Of a stretch of 64,000 bases of DNA, positions 1 to 8,565 are shown in pieces. Made by a program: the position numbers and the translations under genes. The notes below the pieces were generated by a model. That model was not told the origin of the DNA. It made no database searches and saw only the letters and a program-made list of their open reading frames with translations. Within the stretch, counting starts at the first letter, position 1, and every line of letters begins with the position of its first letter. Source of the DNA: an uncultured Bacteroidia bacterium (GTDB lineage: Bacteria > Bacteroidota > Bacteroidia > Bacteroidales > UBA932). The stretch is from the NCBI GenBank assembly GCA_902781705.1, contig CACZKE010000009.1, positions 38,613 to 102,612 of the forward strand, given 5' to 3'.

Positions 1-394
1 CGGTCTTCTGGATGACCGTGAATATCTTGTTCATTTCCACGATGCGTGCGTGGTATTTGCTCAGCAGGTGCTCGATGTCGCCGTTCTCCAGGAGGGCGGG
101 CGTCGAGACCTTGTACAGGCACAGTTCGCGGTACACGATCTTGTCGGCCGTGTAGAAGAAGGCCTTGATCACGTCCACGCGCTTTTCGATCTGCTGGACG
201 CTCTCCTTCACCTTTTTCTCCACGCCGGAAGTGACGATCGTGATGTTGTGGATCCCTTCCATCGACGTGGCGCCGGCGGAGAGACTCCAGATGCTCAGGC
301 CGTGGCGCGTGAACACGTTCGTGATCTGCGCCAGGAGGCCGATCTGGTTCTCGGTGTAGATGGTCACCGTATATTCCTTCACCTGATTGTCCAT
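1..394 (-). CDS. ilvN: Acetolactate synthase small (regulatory) subunit, partial
   Basis: Regulatory subunit of acetohydroxyacid synthase, which binds the catalytic IlvB and confers valine feedback control. The visible N-terminal 131 residues begin MDNQVKEYTVTIYTENQIGL and contain an ACT domain, with GLLAQITNVFTRHGLSI matching the classic ACT start of the family. The gene runs off the left edge, so its C-terminal end is missing. The ATG lies 2 bases after the ilvB stop, so the two subunits are translated as a pair. It is the last visible gene of the ilvD-ilvB-ilvN operon. Confidence 0.93.
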   Translation of the reverse strand, partial: MDNQVKEYTVTIYTENQIGLLAQITNVFTRHGLSIWSLSAGATSMEGIHNITIVTSGVEKKVKESVQQIEKRVDVIKAFFYTADKIVYRELCLYKVSTPALLENGDIEHLLSKYHARIVEMNKIFTVIQKT

Positions 395-396
395 CG

Positions 397-2106
397 CTAA
401 CTGTACCATTCGGATTCTGTGATCATGATCTCATGGATGCCCTTTCCCGGAGGAACCATGGGCATCACCATTCCCTCTTCCTGCACATGAACGTCCAGGA
501 GGAAGGGGTCGTCGTCCTTCCACATCTCCCGGAGGGCGGATTCCAGGTCTTCCCGCTTCTCCACCGAGACGGTCCGGATCCCGTAGGCCCGGGCGATGAG
601 CGCGTAGTCGGGATTGAGCATCCGCGTCTGCGAGTAGCGGCGGCCGAAGAAGAGTTCCTGCCACTGGCGGACATTGCCCAGCCAGTTGTTGTTCAGGAGG
701 ACGACCTTGACGCCGATCCCCTCCTGCATGATGGTCCCGAACTCCTGTATGGTCATCTGGATGCCGCCATCCCCGACGAAAAGGCATACCGGACGCTCCG
801 GGGCGGCGACTTTCGCGCCGATGGCAGCCGGAAGGCCGAAACCCATCGTACCCAGGCCCCCGGAGGAGATGAAACTCCGGGTCTCCCGGAAACGGGAATA
901 GCGGGCGCCCATCATCTGGTTCTGGCCCACGTCCGTCACGACGACCGCCTTGCCGTCCGCCGCCCGGACCACCCGGTCCACGACCTCGCCCATCTTGAGC
1001 AGGCCGTCCCCGGGATGCACTTCCGGGTCGATGACTTTTTCCTTCTCCACGGCATCGCAGCGGTCGAAGGCGGCATTCCATGCGGGATGCTTCCGCTCCT
1101 GCATCCGTTCGGTCAGGAGGGTGAGGACCTTGGCGGCATCGCCCCGGAGAGGCACATCGACCGGAATGATTTTGCCGATCTCGGAGATGTCAATGTCGAT
1201 ATGGATGACCTTCGCCTGGCGCGCATAGGTGGACACCGTACCGGTCACGCGGTCGTCGAACCGCATGCCCACGGCGACGAGTACGTCGCAGGAATTGGTC
1301 ATCTGGTTGGGCGCAATGTTCCCGTGCATCCCGATCATGCCGCGGTACAGCGGGAAATCGGACGGGAGGGCGCTGAGGCCGAGCAGGGTGGATCCAGCGG
1401 GGATGTCACCCTTCTCCAGGAAGGAGCGGAGTTGCTGCTCGGCATGGCCCAGGATGACGCCCTGGCCGAAGACGACGAAAGGTCTCTCGGCCGCGTCAAT
1501 CAGTTCGACCGCCTTATTCACAGCCTGTTCCGAGATCTTCGGATCCGGCACGTAACTGCGGATGAAGCGGCATTTCTCGTATTTGAAATCCGTCAGGCCC
1601 ACCTGCGCGTCCTTCGTAAAGTCCAGGACAACGGGACCGGGACGGCCGGAACCCGCGATATAGAAGGCCCTGGCCACGGCCCAGGCCACCTCGTCCGCGC
1701 TGCGGATCTGGTAATTCCATTTGCTGATCGGCCCCGTAAGACCGATGACATCGGCCTCCTGGAACGCATCCGTTCCCAGGGCCGCCGAAGAGACCTGGCC
1801 GGTGATGACCACGACGGGCGTGGAATCGGTCATCGCATCATGCACGCCGGTAATGACGTTCGTCGCTCCCGGACCGGAAGTCACGATCACGACGCCGGGC
1901 GTCCCTTTGATGCGGGCATAGCCCTGCGCCGCATGGATGGCGCCCTGTTCGTGGCGAACCAGGATGTGGCGCACATCATCCTTATAATCCTCCAAACTGT
2001 CGTACACGGGCATGATCTGCCCGCCGGGATACCCGAAAACGGTATCCACCCCCTCCGCGATGAGGGCCTTCCAGAGCGCTTCGGAACCTGTAATCATCTT
2101 TGTCAT
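397..2106 (-). CDS. ilvB: Acetolactate synthase large (catalytic) subunit
   Basis: Thiamine-diphosphate enzyme that condenses two pyruvates to acetolactate, or pyruvate with 2-oxobutyrate, the first common step of Val/Leu/Ile synthesis. The 569-residue length is normal. The catalytic glutamate is seen in [15 protein letters not shown] (E53), and the TPP/Mg motif [13 protein letters not shown] followed by NNN lies near residues 440-470. The start MTKMITGSE overlaps the ilvD stop by 4 bases (ATGA). The DNA around this start is part of a dispersed palindromic repeat (2101-2127), so the first residues are repeat-derived. An operon with ilvD and ilvN is clear. Confidence 0.97.
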   Translation of the reverse strand: MTKMITGSEALWKALIAEGVDTVFGYPGGQIMPVYDSLEDYKDDVRHILVRHEQGAIHAAQGYARIKGTPGVVIVTSGPGATNVITGVHDAMTDSTPVVVITGQVSSAALGTDAFQEADVIGLTGPISKWNYQIRSADEVAWAVARAFYIAGSGRPGPVVLDFTKDAQVGLTDFKYEKCRFIRSYVPDPKISEQAVNKAVELIDAAERPFVVFGQGVILGHAEQQLRSFLEKGDIPAGSTLLGLSALPSDFPLYRGMIGMHGNIAPNQMTNSCDVLVAVGMRFDDRVTGTVSTYARQAKVIHIDIDISEIGKIIPVDVPLRGDAAKVLTLLTERMQERKHPAWNAAFDRCDAVEKEKVIDPEVHPGDGLLKMGEVVDRVVRAADGKAVVVTDVGQNQMMGARYSRFRETRSFISSGGLGTMGFGLPAAIGAKVAAPERPVCLFVGDGGIQMTIQEFGTIMQEGIGVKVVLLNNNWLGNVRQWQELFFGRRYSQTRMLNPDYALIARAYGIRTVSVEKREDLESALREMWKDDDPFLLDVHVQEEGMVMPMVPPGKGIHEIMITESEWYS

Positions 2107-2127
2107 TTCGAGCTTGTCGAGAAATCT
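2101..2127. repeat. Dispersed palindromic repeat, copy 1 (ilvD/ilvB junction)
   Basis: The arms TGTCATTTCGAGC and GTCGAGAAATCT form an imperfect inverted repeat. The same arms occur at 51624-51663 with a different, longer centre. This copy supplies the ilvD C-terminal codons and the ilvB start region. Confidence 0.7.
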
Positions 2128-3947
2128 CTGACGGCCCCCTTGTCGGCCGAAGTCACCATCCGGGCATACGCCTGCAGGCTCCGGGAAACCTCCCGCTGCC
2201 GTACGGGCGGCGTGAAGGCCTTGTTCCCGCGAGCCTCCTCTTCCGCCCGACGTCTGCCGAGTTCCTCATCGGAGAGGCAGACACGGATGGAACGTGCCGG
2301 GATGTCGATTTCCAGGATGTCTCCGTCCCGGACCAGGGCGATGTTCCCACCCGCGGCCGCTTCCGGAGAGATGTGGCCGATGGAAAGGCCCGAGGTGCCG
2401 CCGCTGAAGCGGCCGTCGGTCAGGAGGGCGCATTCCTTCCCCAGATGGACCGATTTGAGATAGGAGGTGGGATACAGCATTTCCTGCATGCCCGGGCCGC
2501 CTTTGGGTCCTTCGTAGGTGATGACGACGACATCCCCGCTTTTCACTTTCCCGCCCAGGATGCCGTCGCAGGCCGCTTCCTGGGAGTCGAAGACCTTCGC
2601 CGGGCCGGTGAACTTCCAGATGGAGGCATCCACGCCGGCCGTCTTCACGACGCACCCGTCCTGCGCAATATTGCCGAAGAGGACGGCCAGGCCGCCATCG
2701 GCCGTGTAGGCATGGGCCACCGAACGGATGCAGCCCTTTTCCCGGTCCGTGTCCGCTTCGGGGTAATAGGTCTCCTGGGAGCCCATCCGGGTGCTGAAAC
2801 GGCCGGCGGGCGCGCTGAGGAACAGTTTCTTCGCCTCGTCCGTCACATGCGGGGAAAGGAGGGCGTAGCGGTCGATCTCCTCTCCGAGGGTCATCCCGTC
2901 CACCCGGTAAAGGGTGGTGTCCACGAGGCCGCATTCGGCCAGTTCGCGCAGGATGGAGACCACGCCGCCCGCCCGGTTCACGTCCTGGACATGATAGACG
3001 GGGGTATTGGGAGCCACTTTACAGATACAGGGGACTTTGCGGGAAAGCGCGTCGATATCGGCCATCGTGAAATCCACGCCCGCTTCCCGGGCGACGGCCA
3101 GCAGGTGCAGGACCGTATTGGTGGATCCGCCCATGGCAATATCCAGCGCCATCGCATTCAGGAAGGCGGGACGGGTGGCAATCGAACGCGGAAGGACCCG
3201 CTCGTCGCCGTCCCGGTAGTATTTCCAGGCATTCTCCACGACGAGAGCCGCGGCTTTGCGGAAGAGTTCCGTCCGGTTCACATGCGTCGCGACCACGGTG
3301 CCGTTACCGGGCAGGGCCAGGCCGATGGCCTCGGTCAGGCAATTCATCGAATTGGCCGTGAACATGCCGGAGCAGCAGCCGCAGCCGGGACAGGCACGCT
3401 CCTCCACCTGCGCCACCTCGTCATCGGACAGGGAGGCGTCCGCGGACTGGACCATCGCATCGATGAGGTCCAGTTTCCGGTTTCCCAGTACGCCCGCTTC
3501 CATCGGACCGCCGGAGACGAAGACCGTGGGGATATTCAGCCGCATCGCAGCCATGAGCATGCCGGGGGTGATCTTGTCGCAGTTGCTGATGCACACCATG
3601 GCATCGGCCTTGTGGGCATTCACCATATATTCGACGGAATCGGCGATGATTTCGCGGGAAGGAAGGGAATAGAGCATGCCGTCATGGCCCATGGCGATGC
3701 CGTCGTCCACGGCGATGGTGTCGAATTCGGCGGCGAAACAGCCCAGTTTCTCGATTTCCGCCTTCACCAGTTGGCCGGCTTCATGCAGATGCGTGTGCCC
3801 GGGGACGAACTGCGTGAAGGAATTCACGACGGCAACGACCGGTTTTCCAACCTGGTCCGCCTGCATGCCGGCCGCCCGCCAAAGGGCGCGGGCGCCTGCC
3901 ATCCTGCGTCCCTCGAAGGTGACGCTGCTCCTCAGTGGATGTTTCAT
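2103..3947 (-). CDS. ilvD: Dihydroxy-acid dehydratase
   Basis: Iron-sulfur dehydratase that makes 2-oxo acids from 2,3-dihydroxy acids in branched-chain amino-acid synthesis. At 614 residues it is full length. Cluster cysteines are seen at C123 ([10 protein letters not shown]) and in the [16 protein letters not shown] block around residues 185-200; [20 protein letters not shown] near the C-terminus is also typical. It is the first structural gene of the operon, about 85 bases downstream of the leader peptide stop. The last eight residues, RDFSTSSK, are encoded by a dispersed palindromic repeat rather than by conserved family sequence. Confidence 0.97.
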   Translation of the reverse strand: MKHPLRSSVTFEGRRMAGARALWRAAGMQADQVGKPVVAVVNSFTQFVPGHTHLHEAGQLVKAEIEKLGCFAAEFDTIAVDDGIAMGHDGMLYSLPSREIIADSVEYMVNAHKADAMVCISNCDKITPGMLMAAMRLNIPTVFVSGGPMEAGVLGNRKLDLIDAMVQSADASLSDDEVAQVEERACPGCGCCSGMFTANSMNCLTEAIGLALPGNGTVVATHVNRTELFRKAAALVVENAWKYYRDGDERVLPRSIATRPAFLNAMALDIAMGGSTNTVLHLLAVAREAGVDFTMADIDALSRKVPCICKVAPNTPVYHVQDVNRAGGVVSILRELAECGLVDTTLYRVDGMTLGEEIDRYALLSPHVTDEAKKLFLSAPAGRFSTRMGSQETYYPEADTDREKGCIRSVAHAYTADGGLAVLFGNIAQDGCVVKTAGVDASIWKFTGPAKVFDSQEAACDGILGGKVKSGDVVVITYEGPKGGPGMQEMLYPTSYLKSVHLGKECALLTDGRFSGGTSGLSIGHISPEAAAGGNIALVRDGDILEIDIPARSIRVCLSDEELGRRRAEEEARGNKAFTPPVRQREVSRSLQAYARMVTSADKGAVRDFSTSSK

Positions 3948-3966
3948 ATCAAAACTACACTACTAT

Positions 3967-4006
3967 ATAAAAAACCTCCTTCCCGTCGCGGACTGAGAAG
4001 GAGGTT
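3967..4006 (-). terminator. ilv attenuator terminator hairpin
   Basis: On the minus strand AACCTCCTT (3998-4006) pairs perfectly with AAGGAGGTT (3973-3981), followed directly by a run of T. It lies between the leader peptide and ilvD. Its loop and 5' arm can instead pair with the leader-peptide end (4034-4043 against 3987-3996, ten perfect base pairs, extended by AAGG/CCTT), so terminator and antiterminator exclude each other. Confidence 0.88.
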
Positions 4007-4033
4007 GGTTTTTGGTATTCACCGTCACGCCTT

Positions 4034-4099
4034 TCAGTCCGCGCCTATCTTAAGGACGAGGATAATCAGAGAAAGGACAAGGACGAGAATGCTGTTCAT
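4034..4099 (-). CDS. ilvL: ilv operon leader peptide
   Basis: A 21-codon reading frame between the promoter and the ilv terminator. It starts MNSILVLVL and ends LKIGAD; 13 of its 21 residues are Ile, Leu or Val. The last codons and stop lie inside the strand that pairs with the terminator arm. A ribosome stalled on scarce Ile/Leu/Val tRNAs would leave that strand free to form the antiterminator; a ribosome at the stop would cover it and let the terminator form. The regulatory reading is inference from known ilv and leu attenuators; the codons and pairings are seen directly. Confidence 0.85.
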   Translation of the reverse strand: MNSILVLVLSLIILVLKIGAD

Positions 4100-4123
4100 C
4101 GGCTTATAAATCGTAACCGATGA

Positions 4124-4154
4124 CAAATATCGCAAAAGAGTTTTTAAAAAACAA
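4124..4154 (-). promoter_or_regulatory. ilv operon promoter
   Basis: Minus-strand TTG (4152-4154), 20 bases, then GATATTTG (4124-4131), close to the Bacteroidota TTTG/TAnnTTTG consensus with one mismatch in the -7 element. It would start RNA about 18 bases upstream of the leader peptide. Confidence 0.6.
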
Positions 4155-4170
4155 GAAAAACTTAGGAAAA

Positions 4171-4941
4171 TTATTGACAATCAGCATCCAGCAGCGCCGG
4201 GAAAGAAGCCCGCACGTTATCCAAAAGCGCCTTTTTGATTTCGAATTCGATGATGTCAATCCGATTTTCCTTACAAATTGAAAGTTGTTCCCCGCGCGGA
4301 CCGTACAATCCGGTATGTCCGGAGTACAGGTTCCCGGGGTCCTTCCCCACCCGGTTCACACCGGCGACAAAGCACACGTTCTCAATGGCCCGGGCCTTCA
4401 GGAGGGCATCCCAGGCATCCACCCGCTGCTGCGGCCAACTGGCTACGTAGAGTATCAGATCGTAATCCGGCTTCCCGTCCACCATCCGGTTGCGGGCAAA
4501 GACCGGGAAACGGAGGTCGTAGCAGACTTGCAGCAGGATGCGGAAACCGGCATGTTCCACGATGACACGCTCCTGCCCCGCCGTGTAATGCTCATGCTCC
4601 CCCGCATACGTAAAGAGATGATGCTTGTCGTAATACACATAATGCCCGTCCGGATACACGAAATAGAAGCGGTTCCGGTAGGTACCGTCCGAGGCATGCA
4701 CCGAGACGCTGCCCGCTACGGCGCAATCCTTGGCCTGCGCATAGGCCTGCATCCAGCGGAGGGCATCCCCCTCTTCGCTTTCAGCCACCCCTTCCGGCTG
4801 CGTCACGAAGCCGGTGGAAAACATCTCGGGAAGGACCACCAGGTCCGTCTTCTGGGTGCCCATGAGCATCCGCCGGGCATCCTCCCGGCTCTGCTCGGGC
4901 GCCGCCCAGGTGGGCGCAGTCTGCAACAGTGTAATTCTCAT
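4171..4941 (-). CDS. Carbon-nitrogen hydrolase, omega-amidase (YafV/Nit2-like)
   Basis: Nitrilase-superfamily enzyme, probably hydrolysing 2-oxoglutaramate or 2-oxosuccinamate (omega-amidase, a repair step after glutamine transamination). The 256-residue length is typical. The Glu-Lys-Cys triad is visible: Glu in VVLPEMFSTGF (about residue 40), Lys in YYDKHHLFTYAGEH (about 126) and Cys in LLQVCYDLRFPVFAR (about 160). The YDLRFP context after the cysteine matches the YafV group. It is monocistronic, with its own promoter after the terminator of the upstream gene. The exact amide substrate is inferred from family. Confidence 0.88.
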   Translation of the reverse strand: MRITLLQTAPTWAAPEQSREDARRMLMGTQKTDLVVLPEMFSTGFVTQPEGVAESEEGDALRWMQAYAQAKDCAVAGSVSVHASDGTYRNRFYFVYPDGHYVYYDKHHLFTYAGEHEHYTAGQERVIVEHAGFRILLQVCYDLRFPVFARNRMVDGKPDYDLILYVASWPQQRVDAWDALLKARAIENVCFVAGVNRVGKDPGNLYSGHTGLYGPRGEQLSICKENRIDIIEFEIKKALLDNVRASFPALLDADCQ

Positions 4942-4959
4942 ACGTTTCGGGCTTTGTCA

Positions 4960-4991
4960 CAAAAATAAGAAAAACTCCCCGTTATTCCCAA
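4960..4991 (-). promoter_or_regulatory. Promoter of the omega-amidase gene
   Basis: Minus-strand TTG (4989-4991), 21 bases, then TATTTTTG (4960-4967), a match to TAnnTTTG just upstream of the start codon at 4941. Confidence 0.6.
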
Positions 4992-4992
4992 C

Positions 4993-5026
4993 AAAAAAGC
5001 GGCATCTCCTGTCGGGATGCCGCTTT
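4993..5026 (-). terminator. Terminator after the DUF4332-type gene
   Basis: Minus-strand AAAGCGGCATC (5016-5026) pairs with GATGCCGCTTT (4996-5006), followed by further T residues. It separates this gene from the omega-amidase gene downstream. Confidence 0.88.
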
Positions 5027-5044
5027 CACTGGTCAGGAGACCGA

Positions 5045-5452
5045 TTAATGCGTCACTTTCGGCTCGAGTTCCTTGGCGAGGTCGATGAACTTCTGGATTT
5101 CCTTCTCCACCGGGGTGCGGCGGGTGAGGTGCTTCTCCTCATTCACTTCGGCCATCTTGGCGGCGAGGTTCGCGGCATTGCGGTTGCGGAGCTCCTTCAC
5201 GGTGTCCACGCCGGCAGCCTCGAGCAGTTCGGCGAACTGCGGGCCGACGCCCTTGACCCGGAACAGGTCCGCGTGATTCACCCACGTGAGAACGAGGTCG
5301 TGACGGATGCCGGTAGCCTCTTCGATGGCCTGGCGGCCTTTCGCGTCGGCGCCCTTCTCAAGGAGCTGGTCCACAGTCTCGATGCCGATAGCGGTGAGCT
5401 TCTCAGCATACACAGGGCCGATACCCTGGATGTCGATAATCTTGTAAGTCAT
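5045..5452 (-). CDS. DUF4332 helix-hairpin-helix protein
   Basis: Small 135-residue protein made of two helix-hairpin-helix-like modules. The first is IQGIGPVYAEKLTAIGIETV (about residues 9-28) and the second is VKGVGPQFAELLEAAGVDTV (about 67-86); each has the GIGP/GVGP hairpin that in other proteins contacts the DNA or RNA backbone. This fits the DUF4332 family, whose role is not established. It has its own promoter and terminator, so it is a single-gene unit. A nucleic-acid-binding function is inferred from the motif only. Confidence 0.82.
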   Translation of the reverse strand: MTYKIIDIQGIGPVYAEKLTAIGIETVDQLLEKGADAKGRQAIEEATGIRHDLVLTWVNHADLFRVKGVGPQFAELLEAAGVDTVKELRNRNAANLAAKMAEVNEEKHLTRRTPVEKEIQKFIDLAKELEPKVTH

Positions 5453-5496
5453 ATCAAATTTGTGTTTAGTGGTTGTTGTTTTCGCGTTTAATCCCT

Positions 5497-5529
5497 CAAA
5501 TATACAATTTTATCGTGGAAATGTCCAAA
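5497..5529 (-). promoter_or_regulatory. Promoter of the DUF4332-type gene
   Basis: Minus-strand TTTG (5526-5529), 21 bases, TATATTTG (5497-5504): both elements match the Bacteroidota consensus. It is divergent from the rightward -7 element at 5538-5545. Confidence 0.75.
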
Positions 5530-5537
5530 TTTTTTCA

Positions 5538-5545
5538 TATATTTG
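5538..5545 (+). promoter_or_regulatory. -7 promoter element of the 5565-9326 gene chain
   Basis: Plus-strand TATATTTG matches TAnnTTTG. No clear -33 TTTG is seen at the right distance. It would give a leader of about 15 bases before the ATG at 5565. Confidence 0.5.
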
Positions 5546-5564
5546 CAGGTGAAAACTATTTTTG

Positions 5565-6026
5565 ATGGAAACCTTCCCGCTTGACCCTGAAAAAACCTAC
5601 TATTCGCAAGATTTCCTGACCTTGGACTGTGAAAACGGTTCCCAGACCTTGAAGATTGGAGAATGGCTGAATGTGGATCCCGTCCGGATCCATCGCATGG
5701 TTGTGAAGGAAAAAGCGCTGAAGGTGGACCAGATGGAGGTGTTCGCTCCCCTGGTATCCAAGCTCCGCCGGGCGGACTACGAGTATTACAAGCGCATCAC
5801 CGGCCTCAAGATGCTCATCGACTTCCCCGGATACACCTCCGAAATCGAAGCCAAGATCCCCTACGACACGGACCCCATCGCATTCTACAAATGGTGGCGG
5901 AAAGGCAAGCATGAGAATGTCGTGTATCTCTCCCCCGCCTACCAGTTCAAGCTGTTCCAGAAGGTCTCCGTGATGGAGCCCAAGATCATGCTCAAGAAAG
6001 ACATCGACTTCGTCAAGAACTTCTGA
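5565..6026 (+). CDS. Conserved hypothetical protein
   Basis: A 153-residue soluble protein I do not recognise. The ATG at 5565 (METFPLDPEK) was chosen over a TTG one codon upstream because it follows a -7 promoter element by about 20 bases. It has no signal peptide or membrane segment and many charged and aromatic residues (for example ADYEYYKRITGLKML and FYKWWRKGKHENV). It is the first gene of a rightward chain with almost no gaps: the LRR gene starts 1 base after its stop. Coding is supported by frame and operon position, not by a known domain. Confidence 0.75.
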   Translation: METFPLDPEKTYYSQDFLTLDCENGSQTLKIGEWLNVDPVRIHRMVVKEKALKVDQMEVFAPLVSKLRRADYEYYKRITGLKMLIDFPGYTSEIEAKIPYDTDPIAFYKWWRKGKHENVVYLSPAYQFKLFQKVSVMEPKIMLKKDIDFVKNF

Positions 6027-6027
6027 T

Positions 6028-6651
6028 ATGACCCTCGAAGAAATCCTCGGCGTCCCCACGGTTCCTTCCCCTGAAGAACTTGGGGGCGATATTTGGGACG
6101 ACGAAAACCGCTGCTCCTACTCCCCTGACGGGAGCAAACTCCTCGACGCGGAGAACTTCCCTTCCACCGTCACGGTCCGGGAAGGATGCCGGATCCTGTG
6201 CGACGGCGTCTTCGCCTTCCAGGACTACATGGCCGAGGACCGGAAAATCGGCGAAGAGATCCCGCTGGACGAACGGAACTCCTTCCTGGAGAAGATCCAC
6301 CTGCCCTCCACCCTCACGCACATCGGCAGCGCCGCTTTCAACGAATGCGGCTACCTTGAATCCATCAAGCTCCCGAAGAGTCTCCTGTACATCGGCGAGG
6401 ATGCCTTCTGCGACTGCTGGAACCTGGAGAAGGTCACCATTCCGGCCGCCACGCGCTACATCGGCCCCCGGGCCTTCCAGGGCTGCATCAACCTGTACCA
6501 GATCCGGCTCGGAAAGAGTGTCGAAGCGATCGGCGAGGACGCCTTCGACGACTGCGAATCCCTCGAAACCATCCTCGTCCCGCACGGGATGCTGGAGCAT
6601 TTCCTCGCCCTCATCCCCAAATCCTACCACGAAATCATCGAAGAGATATGA
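6028..6651 (+). CDS. BspA-type leucine-rich repeat protein
   Basis: A 207-residue protein with about four LRR_5 (BspA-like) repeats between residues 90 and 195. The recurring pattern is hydrophobic-P-hydrophobic, then IGxxAFxxCxxLE, as in IGSAAFNECGYLESIKLP and IGEDAFCDCWNLEKVTIP. Such repeats serve protein-protein contacts and are often surface exposed, but no signal peptide is seen, so this one is probably cytoplasmic. Its stop overlaps the next gene by 4 bases. The binding partner is unknown. Confidence 0.85.
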   Translation: MTLEEILGVPTVPSPEELGGDIWDDENRCSYSPDGSKLLDAENFPSTVTVREGCRILCDGVFAFQDYMAEDRKIGEEIPLDERNSFLEKIHLPSTLTHIGSAAFNECGYLESIKLPKSLLYIGEDAFCDCWNLEKVTIPAATRYIGPRAFQGCINLYQIRLGKSVEAIGEDAFDDCESLETILVPHGMLEHFLALIPKSYHEIIEEI

Positions 6652-7643
6652 ACGGACCCGCCGGACAGAAATTCACTGTCGCCCATGACAGTCCCCTCCT
6701 GAAATACCTGTATGAGATTTTCCCCACCCAGTCCAAGACCGGCGTGAAGAACATGCTGTCCAAGGGACAGGTCCTCGTGAACGGCGAATCCCGGACCGCC
6801 TTCGACCATCCCCTCTTCGCCGGGGACCGGCTCCTGGTGCTGCCCAAGGTCGTTTCCATGGCCCGGGAGAACGTGTCCGACGCCCGTGACGCCGTGGTGA
6901 AAGCCGGTATCAGGATCGTCTTCGAGGATGCCGACTATCTCGTCGTGGACAAGCCCGCCGGTCTGCTGACCGTCTCCACGGCCAAGGGTTCCCAGAGCAA
7001 GTCCGGCCACAAGGAATCCACCCTGTACGCCATCCTGAACGCTTACGTGAAGGTCCAGGCCCGTTCCCGCCGCAAGGAGGACCTCGCGAACGGAATCGCC
7101 CCCGACCGGTCCACGGCGAAGGTCTGGATCGTCCACCGCCTGGACAAGGGAACCTCGGGCCTGGTGGTCTTCGCCAAGAACGAACGGGCGAAGGACATCC
7201 TCCAGAGCAAATGGAAGGAACTCGTGATGGAACGCCGCTACATCGCCTTCCTGGAGCACAAGGTGGAGAAGGAGTCCGGCGCCATCCAAAGTTGGCTCGT
7301 GGAGAATCCCAAGTCCCTGAAGGTCTATTCCTACCCGGAAGAGGTCAAGGGCGGCCAACTCGCCATCACCCACTACCGGGTCCTCGGCTATGTCTACAAG
7401 GGCGGCGGCTACTACACCAAGACGGAGTTCTCCCTCGAGAGCGGCCGCAAGAACCAGATCCGTGTCCATTCCGCCGACATCGGCCATCCCGTGGCCGGTG
7501 ACGAGAAATACGGCGCCGAGACGGACCCGATCCGCCGGCTCGCCCTCCACGCGGCTACCCTCGTGTTCCGGAATCCGATGTCCGGCGAGGTGATCCGCTG
7601 CAACTCCCCTCTTCCCGAAGCCTTCTCCAAACTGGACCGATAG
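6648..7643 (+). CDS. RluA-family RNA pseudouridine synthase
   Basis: Modifies uridine to pseudouridine in rRNA or tRNA. The N-terminal region (about residues 15-60) is S4-like, and the catalytic block is VHRLDKGTSGLVVFAKN (about 163-179), with the essential Asp in HRLDKGTSG. The later RKNQIRVH motif (about 270) is also typical. The 331-residue length suits the RluC/RluD group. It overlaps the LRR gene start-to-stop (ATGA) and is followed 1 base later by the hydrolase. The exact target uridine cannot be told from sequence alone. Confidence 0.92.
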   Translation: MNGPAGQKFTVAHDSPLLKYLYEIFPTQSKTGVKNMLSKGQVLVNGESRTAFDHPLFAGDRLLVLPKVVSMARENVSDARDAVVKAGIRIVFEDADYLVVDKPAGLLTVSTAKGSQSKSGHKESTLYAILNAYVKVQARSRRKEDLANGIAPDRSTAKVWIVHRLDKGTSGLVVFAKNERAKDILQSKWKELVMERRYIAFLEHKVEKESGAIQSWLVENPKSLKVYSYPEEVKGGQLAITHYRVLGYVYKGGGYYTKTEFSLESGRKNQIRVHSADIGHPVAGDEKYGAETDPIRRLALHAATLVFRNPMSGEVIRCNSPLPEAFSKLDR

Positions 7644-7644
7644 C

Positions 7645-8565
7645 ATGGAAAAGTTCACCATCCCCGGCGCTTCCGACAACGTGCAGCTGAACACGCTGGT
7701 CATCGCCCCCGAATCCCCCAAGGCCGTTTTCCAGCTCGTCCACGGCATGGCCGAGCACAAGGAGCGCTACATCCCTCTCATGAATTACCTCAGCGAGAAG
7801 GGCTACGCCTGCGTCATCAACGACCTCCGCGGCCATGGGGAGAGCGTAGCCTCCCAGGAGGACCTGGGCTACATGGGCAAAGGCGGCATGCGCGGCCTGG
7901 TGGACGATGTCCATAACGTAACCAACTGGGCGAAAGAACAGTACCCCGGTCTACCGGTTTTCCTGCTGGGCCACAGCATGGGCTCCATGATCGTCCGTAG
8001 CTATATCAAGCGGTACGACAGGGACATTGACGGACTCATCGTCTGCGGCAGTCCCAGCAACAACCCGGCGGCGGGCCTGGGGAATTTCCTCGCCTGGTGC
8101 ATCGGCCTGTTCAAGGGACAGCGCCACCGGTCGGAATTCCTCGCGAACCTGAGCACGGGAAGCTATGACAAGCGCTTCAAGGCCGACGGGCTCAAGAACG
8201 CGTGGCTCTCTACGAACCGGGCCAATGTCCAGGCCTACAACAACGACCCGCTCTGCGGCTTCACCTTCACGGTCAACGGCTACCGGAACGGCCTGTTCCG
8301 CCTGATGCAGGACATCTACTCCCCGAAGGGATGGACGGTCTCCCATCCGGAGCTTCCGGTCCATTTCATCGCCGGCTCCGACGATCCCTGCATCGTCTCC
8401 ATCCGCAAGTTCTCCGAGGCGGTGAGTTTCATCCGCGCCCGCGGCTACCGGGAAGTGACCAGCCAGGTCTATCCCGGCCTGCGCCACGAAATCCTGAACG
8501 AAACCGGCCGGGAGGATGTCTTCCGCGATATCCTTGCGCGCCTGGAGAGCTGGCTTTCCCGATGA
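7645..8565 (+). CDS. Alpha/beta hydrolase, monoacylglycerol-lipase-like
   Basis: Serine hydrolase of the Hydrolase_4 (lysophospholipase/monoacylglycerol lipase) type, 306 residues. The oxyanion region is QLVHGMAEHKERY (about residues 32-44), the nucleophile elbow is LLGHSMGSMI (Ser near 114), an acid is in AGSDDPC (about 245) and a catalytic His in YPGLRHEILNE (about 275). No signal peptide is seen. Its stop overlaps the TcdA start by 4 bases (ATGA). The natural substrate is probably a lipid ester, by family. Confidence 0.88.
   Translation: MEKFTIPGASDNVQLNTLVIAPESPKAVFQLVHGMAEHKERYIPLMNYLSEKGYACVINDLRGHGESVASQEDLGYMGKGGMRGLVDDVHNVTNWAKEQYPGLPVFLLGHSMGSMIVRSYIKRYDRDIDGLIVCGSPSNNPAAGLGNFLAWCIGLFKGQRHRSEFLANLSTGSYDKRFKADGLKNAWLSTNRANVQAYNNDPLCGFTFTVNGYRNGLFRLMQDIYSPKGWTVSHPELPVHFIAGSDDPCIVSIRKFSEAVSFIRARGYREVTSQVYPGLRHEILNETGREDVFRDILARLESWLSR

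Noticed and set aside
433-2463. Very long open frame antisense to ilvB and ilvD
   Set aside because: GC-rich coding DNA leaves long open antisense frames. The translation lacks domain motifs, while the minus strand encodes complete IlvB and IlvD. The same argument removes other long antisense frames across the window, for example 2100-4109, 34205-36679, 38510-40177 and 56117-57739.
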